NCBI RefSeq assembly: GCF_905475345.1
Contig: NC_066586.1
Span: forward strand, 11,427,900 to 11,491,899
DNA length: 64,000 bases
Direction: 5' to 3'
DNA from: Vespula vulgaris
Taxonomy: Eukaryota > Arthropoda > Insecta > Hymenoptera > Vespidae
A program made the position numbers and the translations under genes. How positions within the stretch are numbered: position 1 is the first letter of the stretch; the number at the start of each line of letters is the position of its first letter. Under the pieces are notes generated by a model, which saw nothing but the letters and a program-made list of their open reading frames with translations, was not told the origin of the DNA and ran no database searches. Below, one piece after another: positions 1 through 9,234 of the stretch.

Positions 1-1800
1 TGAATCATGCGGATAAGAAATGTATAAGTCTTATTAGATGAATGAAGCGACGTAATGGCAGTCAGCACTTAGGAGTGCATATTAAAATATGTCAAGAGTA
101 TACATTTTTATTCCAAAATTATGTACAAATTAGTATGAAATGAGAGAATTAATAAGGATATACATATATGAGAAAGTGAGAGAGAAGAAAGAAAGAAGAG
201 AGAGTATTTTCATCATATATACAAAAGTTTCATAAGATATATTAAAAAGATACGTTTATATGTTCCTGAGAGAAATATAATTATTTTTTGGAATAAAAAT
301 GCATTAGTCTTGGTATATAAATGAAACGATAGAAATGGATTGCCTGCACTCAGGAGTGCATATGAAAGGTTCACAGTAAGTACATGATTGCATTCAGGAA
401 TGCAAATGAATAAATTGTAGTAAGGATATACATTTCACATTCGCAATGATCAAAGATGAATGAATGAATGCACTAATAAAATTACTTAATGAGGAAATAT
501 ATAAATACGTCGATTTCTTGTTATATTTCTTTTAATATATTAATATTCTATTGAATAGAATATTAATAGAATATATTATATTCTATTAATATATTGTTAT
601 ATTTCTTTTAATATATTGAACTTGTTTACTAACTAATGAAATTCATTTTATTCCGTATATAATAATTCAATGATGTTTACGTAGTGCAAATGAATTAGAA
701 GAAAATTTGAATCATGCGGATAAGAAATGTATAAGTCTTTACTAGATGAATGAAACGACATAATGGCAGCCGGCACTCAGGAGTGCATATTAAAATACGT
801 CAAGGGTATACATTTTTTATTCCAAAATTATCAACAAATAAAAATAAAATGAAAGACTTAATAAGTATATGTGAGAAGGAGAAAGAAAGAGAGAGAGAGA
901 GAAAGAGGGAGTATTTTTATTATATATATGAAAGTTTCATGAGAAATATTAAGAAAATTTTTAATGAATTATACAAAGATTATTAAGAAATATTTATACG
1001 TATTTAAGAGAAGTAGGAATATTTTTTGGAATAAAAATGCATAAGTCTTGGCATATAAATGAAGCGATTGAACGGCTTGCCTGCACTCAGGAGTGCATAT
1101 ACAATAATTTCGCAGTAAGTACATACCTGCATTCAGGAATGCAGATGAACATATTATAGTATTTCTCATTCAGAATGATCAAAAGTCATTCACATGTACA
1201 TATGAAAGTATTATATAATAAGTATTTAAAGTATTCCTACCTCAAAGTATTCCTTTAAAGTTACTTAGTAATAAATCAAGAATATTTTGTACTCTTCCTA
1301 ATATAGTAATTTATTTATATTTGAGTAGTGCGCAAGTGAATGAAAAGAAATTTTGAATCATTCTGATTAGAAATATGTAAGTCTTGCTAAGCGAGCGATA
1401 TGATACAAAAATAACAGTCTAGCACTCAGGAGTGCATAAAATACGTCAAGGGTATACATTCTTATTCCAAAATTATCAACATATGAATATGAAGTGACAG
1501 AATTAATAAATATATACATGAGAAGAGGGGGAGAGAGAAAGAAGGAGTACTTTTATTACATATATGAAAGTTTCATAAGAAGTATTAAGAAGATATAATA
1601 AATGATATAAAGATTATTAGCAAATGTTTATACATATTCGAGAGAAATATGATTAATTTTTGGAATGAAAATGCATAAGACTTGGTATTTAAATGAAGCA
1701 AATGAAAAGGCTGTTCCACACTCAGGAGTGTGAGCAAAAATAGTTGAGGGACAGGTTTGCATTCAGGAATGCACCTGGGATACTCAAGCATGTAGATTTT
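1..1800. repeat. Triple-hairpin tandem array (3 diverged units)
   Basis: Three head-to-tail units begin at about 1, 708 and 1354 with the shared opening TGAATCATNCNGAT; the third fades out near 1800. Each unit carries three short dyads in the same order: a GCACTC/GAGTGC dyad at 65-78, 773-786 and 1422-1435; TGCACTCAGGAGTGCA or a variant at 345-360, 1082-1097 and 1717-1732; and TGCATTCAGGAATGCA or a variant at 388-405, 1127-1144 and 1758-1773. The second and third dyads of a unit are 41-45 bp apart, and the first two are about 280-310 bp apart. Between dyads the units share AAATGYATAAGTCTTG-like text and GA-rich stretches. A weak fourth opening is visible near 2036. The array may extend upstream of the window. 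Small ORFs inside it are not conserved between units, so I see no coding function. Confidence 0.85.
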
Positions 1801-3640
1801 CGTTTCAGGATAATTTAAAATTTTTTATATGATTATTAGTAAATCAATAATTTTTCCTTTATCTTTTTTATGTACATTCACTTTTGATGATCATATATTC
1901 ATATATTCATATATATACTTTATCCAATGCCAACATAGTTTTTTTTTACAGGTTGTAAAAGGGCTCATTTATTGTAAGAGTCATTTTACAAATCTTGTAT
2001 AAATATAATTATCGTCCTATATAGATTGTAATTATTCTGATTAAAAATCTACAAGACTTGATGTAGTTAGGGAAATTAGGATCTGTTAAGGCAAGCAGTG
2101 ACGATAAAATAAATTAATAAGAGTAATATGCAACAATACATTAAAATTATATTTTGCCTATAATATGTGTAATATTTTCATATATAGATTTTATATATAA
2201 TCTTCTTTTTTTCTTTGAGATTTAATATTTCATTACTATTTTATATATAATATACAAAGTACATGATTTGAAAATTGTGAAATTATATTACTATATTTTT
2301 TATAATTTAATAGATAAAAAAGTGTCGTACATATAAACGATGTAATATGTACATCAGGTACTTCGCGTTAATATAAACGTAATAATGTAAGATATATGTA
2401 ATCCATTGATTAAATATAGATCTGATCTCGTTATGGATATGTTAATGGCGGTATACAAAATTGTGTATGCATTTTATAACACGACATAAGGTGCAGTATA
2501 CTTTTTTTTTTTTTTAAACGCGACTCAATTCTTAAATATTGTGAGATATTGACAATTTTTTCCCTTTTTTTCATAACTTGTCTTGAATGATTTACATTAT
2601 GTATCTTAATTATAGTAAACAATTGATAATTTATTATGCAATTATATCTTTATAATAAGATATAAAATTTTAAATATATATATTTTTATAAATTTCTATA
2701 TCATTCTATATATTTCTATATATTTTTATGTATTTCTATATACTTGTACATAACATGTACTCATAAGTTCATACTTTTATTTAAATGTAAAACATGTTTA
2801 CTAATGCATCGAGAATTCGATATATTCAGTGCCAATTTTATGGCCATTTTAATACTTTTTTTTTTCTTTTTCTTTTATTTCATCATTACAATCTATGGCA
2901 AAATATATACGTATATAATTTTTGACTTATTAAATTATCAAAATTATGAACATTTTTGCCCATAGATTGTAAATAAAAATTTTGTCTTTCCACACATGCC
3001 CTTTTATATAATTTTCTGTTACAGAGATGTGTCGTTTTCGTATTTCAAGATTAAATATTGCAAAATATCCTTTTATATATCGGTGAGTATTAACAACAGT
3101 GTTGAAAATAATTTTTCAAGATTTGTCATATTATCATAGTGTATGACATAAAAATAAATTGATAAAGATTATGAATTCATCATGTAAAATTTGTGTTTCA
3201 GGTGTTCCAGGTGCTTGGATTAATAAGAAATCAATGTAAAATAATAATGTGGGAAGATAATCTAATTAACATATAAACATCTATATACTCTATCATATAT
3301 ATATATACCATATGGACATCTATCTAATCTAAATAACATATAGACATAGATAATCTAATAACATTGATGACGAATGAAGAATTGAAATTGTAAAAAATAA
3401 AAAATTGAAATATTCAATAAATTCGAACTAAACGTAGTTAATTTCTATTTCAGGAAATATCCAATTTGGCAAGATTCGATTCCACTCTTCGTTGGTCGTT
3501 GTTTTCGTTTGAGAGATCTGTATGTGTGCGTGTGTATGTGTGTATAAAATAATTCTTAGCTTAATATATGTTTTATTCTGAGAAAGTAATAAAATTATAA
3601 ATTTCTTATGTGCACAAGTTAATTGCTTATTATATAAAAT
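1801..3640 (+). other. AT-rich stretch with exon-like islands, no coding gene seen
   Basis: No convincing ORF is present. Three splice-site pairs stand out. T-rich plus ACAG at 1941-1951 is followed by a 22-nt island and a GTAAGA donor at 1974. TTCTGTTACAG ending at 3024 is followed by about 58 nt and a GTGAGT donor at 3083. TTTGTGTTTCAG ends at 3201. These could be exons of a spliced non-coding transcript downstream of the hairpin array. This rests only on splice consensus and is weak. Confidence 0.2.
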
Positions 3641-4245
3641 ATGCATATTAATTTTGATTGTTTCTTGTTGAATTATAAAATGTTTTTTGTACTTTATGTT
3701 CACAGGTGACTGTGAATAGCAGAATGCTGATTTAAATAAAATTCGCACATTATTTCGATTACTTGTTGTTTAATTGTAAAATGTTTTTCGTACTTTATGT
3801 TTACAGGTGACTGTGAACAGCAGAATGCTGATTTAAGTAAAATTCGTACATTATTTCGATTGCTACTTGTTTAATTATAAAATATTTTTGATGTTTTGTA
3901 TTCACAGTTGGACTATAAATGATGATTTATTATAGGAAATATGAAATTCGCATATTATTTTGTTTGCTTACTGTTTACTTACTGTTTGCTTACTGTTTGC
4001 TTACTGTTTGCTTACTGTTTTCTTACTGTTTGCTTAATGTTTGCTTACTGTTTGCTTACTGTTTGCTTACTGTTTGCTTACTGTTTGCTTACTGTTTGCT
4101 TACTGTTTGCTTACATATTAAATGTTTTTGATATTTTATGTTCACCGGTGATCGCTACTTCATTATATGAAATTCGTACATTACTTTGATTGCTTCTTAT
4201 TTGAATGTATGGTTTAGATTTTTTATGTTCACAGGTTTTCAGCAT
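3640..4245 (+). repeat. 101-bp tandem repeat with hairpin at a splice-acceptor-like site
   Basis: Copies share AAATTCGYACATTATTTCGATTGC-type text followed by a T-rich stretch and TTYACAG. The ACAG ends fall at 3705, 3806 and 3907, an exact 101-bp period. Degenerate copies occur at about 4147 and 4234. In copy 1, TTCACAG-GTGA-CTGTGAA (3699-3716) is a perfect 7-bp stem with a GNRA-type GTGA loop. In copy 2 (3799-3818) one C has become T, giving a permitted T.G pair, and the stem gains an outer G-C pair. Copies 3 and later have lost the stem. No coding function is visible. Confidence 0.75.
3961..4114 (+). repeat. 11-bp minisatellite, 14 units
   Basis: Fourteen near-perfect copies of TGTTTGCTTAC sit inside the 101-bp repeat array. 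Because 11 is not a multiple of 3, every frame cycles through the unit and produces spurious leucine/cysteine-rich ORFs; these are not genes. Confidence 0.95.
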
Positions 4246-4530
4246 CCTGTGCAGCAAGGTTTCACATTAGTTCAATGGGAATAGAATTCCATAAAGGGCT
4301 CTATTCTTAACCGGGTAGGTAGGCCGATATCAAACGAATTCATAAGTTTTCATCTAGTCATGATCGATTAGAAAAAAATTTTTGATTCGTTTCGCGATTG
4401 ATTTTGTTTCTTTTTTCTAATTATAATTATAATTTTCTAAAATTATAATAATTATTATTGAATATGTCATAACAATGATTTTATATAATAGCTTTCAAAA
4501 TAATAGCTTTCAAAATAATTTATATTAAAA

Positions 4531-4656
4531 GTAGAGTCTTTAGCCCGTGGGTCTCCGTATGCAGCAACCTCCACGCGGTGGGACCTGGAAATCGATATTA
4601 CTTACGATATCTGATAAATATAAATAACGTAAGTACTATCGAGCTAATGGCTGCAT
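4531..4656 (-). repeat. Dispersed element, copy 1 (inverted)
   Basis: Read on the minus strand this segment matches 6957-7171 and 8347-8519: ATGCAGCCATT, then CGATAGTACTTRC, an AT-rich middle, the inverted CGTAAGTA block, CCAGGTCCCACCGCGTGGA, GGTTGCTGCAT and GACCCACGGGCTAA. GTACTTRC and its reverse complement flank the AT-rich middle. It has no ORF and resembles a short non-autonomous element or a structured repeat. No target-site duplication was established. Confidence 0.65.
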
Positions 4657-4837
4657 TTAAATTCAATCAAAATTTATTGTGTTCTACGATGATTTTAACT
4701 ATTTTTCGACTTTGTTTATTTCTCGTATCTCAATAGAGATATAAATAGATTAATTTCTTATTTAACGAACTCATTATAGTATATATATACATATTTAAAA
4801 TTAAATACATATATACATATGCAACATATATTTTTAT

Positions 4838-4875
<38 letters not shown>

Positions 4876-6077
4876 AAATTGTATGTGTAAATTATTGTTT
4901 GTTTGAAAAAAATTACATCTAGGCTTTCAAGTAATTAAGAGGAGCCAGTTGCTGCTATACCTTTCGAGAATGGATTGTGGTCTTATCATATATTTTTTAT
5001 TTTTTATCAGATCCTTAATTGAAATTTGAGACTTAATTATTATGAATATTAACATCTTAATAATTATCTTTTTTCTTGCCTTTACAATTTTTATCGTTGT
5101 TCTAAGGTTCTCTATAATTTTTGTTTAAATAATGTATTTCATAAAAAAGCAACTCATATATTTTATATTTTTATTGATAATATATATTCAAGATTCCTCA
5201 ATTGTTCGATTTCTTGATTGCATCTTATATCAAAATGTAGAATCACGCGTTTAAATAATTTATAGAAATAAAAAGTTTATGTATTGGTACGTCAAACGGA
5301 CGTATTATATTACGTTCTATTGTATTATAGTATTATATATTTTCTTTTTGTTTTAGATGATCATCATTGAATTCGCTAATATCCTCTATTAGCGATTTTG
5401 CATACACAGAAAATTAAATTTTATTAGTTTAGGATAGAATCTTTTTGTTTCATAGATTGGATTATTTAATAGTTCAATTAATAATAAGATATATTGCTAA
5501 TAAGATATTGCTAATAAGATATTAGCAATATAACCGGATATTAATTTATCCGATTCCGTCCAAAAAGCATGTAATGTGATCTACGTTTTATGCATTGATT
5601 CGTACTTAGTCTATTTAATCGCGATTTATCTCGACGTATCGATGTTAGATAAAAAAGAAAAAATGAACAAGAAGACAAGCGCGACGAATAGATTCTGGAA
5701 AACGAGTGGTAGATCATGATTTAACTTTTTAATTAGAACAGCCACTTCCTAAAAGGAATCATCCAAGGTTTTTTGATTATTCTTTCATACAAGATTAAAT
5801 ACAAAATTAAATAAATATTCAATTAATTTTTTTGATAAAAGAAGTCTCAATAGAGTCCTTGTTTTTGAAAGAAAAAAGTCGAGTAGAATCATTGCTAATA
5901 AAAAAACAAAGAGACTTGTAGAGTCATAGTCCGTAGGCCCTAAAATAAGTTAATAATTTTTTAGATCAGGATTTTCAGTTGCTAATATACTAATTCCCGT
6001 TTCTCCCTCCCATACTTTCTGCGTTCTCATCTATGCGTGTGCCCAGGTGTTACTCGTATGGGTGAGAAACTGTTAGT
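4657..6077. other. AT-rich intergenic DNA, no gene seen
   Basis: Contains a (TA)n microsatellite at about 4839-4871. Two short perfect inverted repeats are present: CGCTAATA/TATTAGCG with a 5-nt loop (5374-5394), and ATATTGCTAAT/ATTAGCAATAT near 5505-5535. No ORF with recognisable content and no RNA gene was found. Confidence 0.6.
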
Positions 6078-6410
6078 ATGGGTTTAGTTTTAAGTTTTCC
6101 CATAATGGCGACTGTCATAGCGTTAGTGATTGCGCACGATGTACCTTGTATCTGTGTGTTCGTGCTATGTGGTGCATTGGACATCGTTTCGCGATTATTT
6201 ATAAATAATTATATATCTTACATATCTAATATATTATCTTTAATATCGTTTTGCATAGTAGAGTTACCACATTTTGTGGTAATATGGAAATACTCGTATA
6301 TTACTAGTATGTTGATATACTGGTATGTACTAGTATTTTTTGCTTTAATCATTTACGCAATAATCATTAGCCATGACAGTCGATTACAGCAATTGTTACG
6401 TATCCCCTAA
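6078..6410 (+). CDS. Hypothetical 110-aa hydrophobic ORF
   Basis: I do not recognise this protein. The ORF begins MGLVLSFPIMATVIALVIAH and reads as three or four hydrophobic segments separated by short polar stretches, ending HDSRLQQLLRIP. The length and amphipathic breaks are more protein-like than other ORFs in this AT-rich zone, but hydrophobic ORFs arise easily from T-rich DNA. It ends about 20 bp before an inverted fragment of INTS8 exon 2, within a repeat-rich region, so it may be a remnant of inserted DNA. No splice sites, promoter or homologue could be established. Confidence 0.15.
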   Translation: MGLVLSFPIMATVIALVIAHDVPCICVFVLCGALDIVSRLFINNYISYISNILSLISFCIVELPHFVVIWKYSYITSMLIYWYVLVFFALIIYAIIISHDSRLQQLLRIP

Positions 6411-6427
6411 TTTATTAATCATACGCT

Positions 6428-6801
6428 ATTTAGAGCTCTATAAATTATTGCTCTATATGTCACCTGTGATATAAGACAATTGTAAACAACGCTTGGTCAG
6501 AAACGTTATGTATAGAAAAATCAGGAATCGCAGGTATTTCAACAATAATATCTGTTGTTATATAGAACAGATCTTGCGATAAAGTTACTTGTATTGGTAA
6601 AGGTAATTTCTTTTCCAATATATCTAAATTCCATTTTAAATGCGCAGCTACTTTCAAAGAAAGAATCTTTAATGCAAGATCTTTATGTGACCACTTCGTT
6701 TCATTTACTTCTACATCTGTAGATTTTGTATCGCTATCCTTTTGATCAGAATTGATTTCGTTATAAATTTAATTATCAAATCGGTAGATGATGGATCTAT
6801 G
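6428..6801 (-). pseudogene. Inverted partial copy of INTS8 exon 2
   Basis: The reverse complement matches INTS8 exon 2 and the last bases of its preceding intron (11561 to about 11949) at high identity, including the codons for KVAAHLKWNLDILEKKLPLP. The match starts at CATAG, the 3' end of intron 1, and stops abruptly within the exon after GAGCTCTAAATA. Intron sequence is retained and no other exon is present, so this is a genomic DNA duplication, not retroposition. It is broken: a 2-nt insertion and a later deletion of about 17 nt enclose an out-of-frame stretch with a stop. A further change near the exon-2 equivalent of VLYHR creates TGA. It lies about 4.8 kb from its source, in opposite orientation. 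Confidence 0.9.
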
Positions 6802-6956
6802 GTGTCAGAGGTGCTCCGGGACATACACTCTAGTTTAGGCTTTTGCACCCTGGTGGTATGTGAGAAAATCGTGGAGTGTATGCGTTCGTGTGAAAGCTTT
6901 GCTATTTTTTAAATATAGATTATGGATAGAAGAGAGATATTGGAAAAAGATCGAAA

Positions 6957-7171
6957 TATGCAGCCATCCGCCCGATAGTATTTGCGTTATATAATTATAT
7001 ATTTAAGTTAGTTACACACACACTTCAGATGATATATATATAATTTGGTTATTGATTTTAGTTATAATTTAGACATTGATTTCGATATGTCGTAAGTACT
7101 ACCGATCCTGGTCCGACCGTGTGGAGGTTGCTGCATCTAAGGACCCACAAGCTAACGGGGATTTTACTCTA
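6957..7171 (+). repeat. Dispersed element, copy 2
   Basis: Starts ATGCAGCCATCCGCCCGATA and ends in GACCCACAAGCTAACGGGG followed by TTTTACTCT. It shares all blocks with the copy at 8347-8519 and, inverted, with 4531-4656. It contains GATAGTA near its start and TCGTAAGTACTACCGA in the second half. A CA-rich insertion lengthens the middle. Confidence 0.65.
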
Positions 7172-8346
7172 ACGTTCGCGTTCGGGATGCTTTTTCGCTT
7201 CGAGAGCTTCAGACTTCTCAGCAAACTGGAGATGTATAAAACCCCGCTTACAGATCGCTCCACCATCCACGCTGTCGGTTTCAGACATCTCGAGACACGA
7301 CCGATTGTGTCTATATTTCGATATTACAAAGATCAAAGCGTAGTCCTCTGTAGGACTTAATCTCGCGCTTCCAAAAACCCAGGCCGTCACGAGTTTGAGT
7401 GTTTTCCCTCTCATTCGCGTACGGAAGCAAGGAGACGTATAATAAGGATTATATGCAGAGAAGTTCCATTAACTTCCGTGTAAAAATTTCACGATGATCG
7501 GTCCCTCCATCACCTAAAAGAGAAAAAGAAAAAAAAAGGAGAGATGAATACAAGAGCAAGAGAATTAAAAAGATAATAAAAATTAAATTTAAGAGCAGAT
7601 TATATAGAAAATTTTATACAAAAAGATATTTGTTTTATTATTTATAACTATATTAATCAAAGATTTCCCTGTAAGATTTTTATTTCACGATGATCGATTC
7701 CTCTATAATCGCTCTCTCGATGATCTAACTTGAAACAAAAAAAGAGTAAAAAAAGATAAGAAAAAGATAAAAAGGAAAGAAGAAGAGAAAAGAAGAGAAA
7801 AAGGAAAAATAGAAATCAAAAGTATTTGCGTAAGTGAGCGTGAGAAAAATAGTATTTCAAACGATGGGTGTGCATCTCGAAGATCTGTTCACTCGACGAA
7901 AATCAGAATACCATAATTGAATTCGATTTTTCCTTAGCGAAAGAACGAAATCTGTCTAAGGCTCACAACCTAGGGCCCATCCCAAGGGTCCCACCCGAGA
8001 CTAATGATAAATAAAAGTTAATAAAAGTAATTAATATAATAAATAAAAGTATATAATTAATATAATTATCAAAAGTCTATAATTAGTAAAAGTATATAAA
8101 TAATATATTTAATAAAAGTATGTAAGTAATAAAAGTAAAAAAGGATAAATAGGAATGTCAGAGAACATAAGTACGACAGAAAAATTTTCTGTGCGTTTTC
8201 GAATTAATTTTATAACTTCATTAATTTAGAATTTTGATATATTCAATGTATCTATCTGTCGAAATATAACTAACAAGGTAAAATGTAATTAATTTAACGT
8301 GTAATTGAAATTTGTCAGAACAAAGATTTTGGACAAACATTGAAAT
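7172..8346. other. Non-coding, purine-rich and repeat-derived DNA
   Basis: No gene recognised. A 94-aa ORF at 7076-7360 runs through the dispersed element and into the hairpin module, so it is judged spurious. Two blocks share TTTCACGATGATCGRT (near 7488 and 7687), again indicating tandem duplication. The 7515-7830 stretch is A/G-rich and low complexity. Confidence 0.55.
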
Positions 8347-9000
8347 ATGCAGCCATTCGCCCGATAGTACTTGCTATGTCATATAATACATATGATTTAG
8401 TTACAGATTTTAAATATAGTTAAGACAGATTTCGATATTTCGCAAGTACTACCGACCCAGGTCCTACCGCGTGGATAGCTGTATTTGGGGACCCACGAGC
8501 TAACGAGGACTCTACTCTCTAAGATTCGCAAGACCGGGGTGAACAAATAATCGCCGAACAAATAAAAGGAAGTCCCCGGTAGGACTATTAATCGCGCTCG
8601 AATACTGACGTAAGTCCGAATGACTACTCCAAAATATGTATTACCGACGTCATCTTATCTATATATCAAGTAAGTCCACGTTAGGACACTGAATTCACGT
8701 CCAAACACTCACGTGATCTTTGTACAAAGGTAACTCTATTCTATCTAAAATCCGCGTTCCCGGTGTTAGCAAAATAATATGAACTAATAGAAACTAATAG
8801 TCCGCAACGCTATCCTTCTTAGAGATAACGTTGAGGCCGTCCGCTTCGGATACGTATATCCCATCTTTAAGCATGGTTGTTCGTGCTCTTCGTATTTCGA
8901 ATAAAACTAGGTCCACGGTAGGACTTTCAATCGCGCTTGAACACTCACGTGAGTGTTAGAATTACGGTGACTCTACTCTAAATTCACGGTTCCGCAGGAT
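7330..9000 (+). repeat. Diverged AGTCC-N6-GGACT hairpin modules
   Basis: Four places share a short stem, a 6-nt loop ending TA, and a downstream ATCGCGCT-like box or its decayed form. They are AGTCC/GGACT at 7342-7357, AGTCC/GGACT at 8571-8586, GTCC/GGAC at 8674-8687 and AGGTCC/GGACTT (one G.T pair) at 8909-8926. The two longest modules continue into ACTCACGTGA and ACTCTA-type boxes. Other stems in the interval: the palindrome CTTTGTACAAAG near 8714-8725, a CAACGCTATC/GATAACGTTG stem near 8808-8836, TCCG-CTT-CGGA near 8840-8850, and an 18-bp perfect palindrome AACACTCACGTGAGTGTT at 8940-8957 centred on CACGTG. No ORF is conserved between modules. Confidence 0.6.
8347..8519 (+). repeat. Dispersed element, copy 3
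   Basis: The best-formed copy. ATGCAGCCATTCGCCCGATA leads into GTACTTGC; the reverse complement GCAAGTAC occurs about 80 bp downstream in TCGCAAGTACTACCGACC. It ends GACCCACGAGCTAACGAGG followed by ACTCTACTCT. The internal inverted repeat (12 of 13 positions) suggests a foldback structure. Confidence 0.65.
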
Positions 9001-9234
9001 TGCATGCACAGCACAAAATATCAAGTTGTATAATTAATTACTGATAGATCAAATGTAGTGTTAGCGCTAAAATGTATAAAAGTATTATTGTGTAATTGAT
9101 AAGAAATTATTAGTTTTTTTATAGAATCAATCTTTTTTATTTGTATGCGAATGTAAAGTAAAGCTGTTAAAACATTCCAATATATAGACAATAGGTAACA
9201 AAATACATTTGACATTAATTTTTACCAACATCCA

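Noticed and set aside
65..1773. Regularly repeated dyads as a CRISPR-like array
   Set aside because: Spacing alternates between about 43 and 280-340 bp, inter-repeat sequence is itself repeated, and the window is plainly a eukaryotic genome.
3919..4189. Two overlapping Leu/Cys-rich ORFs of 70-82 aa
   Set aside because: They are translations of the 11-bp minisatellite; all frames give the same periodic peptide.
7076..7414. ORFs of 94 aa (plus) and 81 aa (minus)
   Set aside because: They cross from the dispersed element into the hairpin module and are not conserved in the other copies of either.
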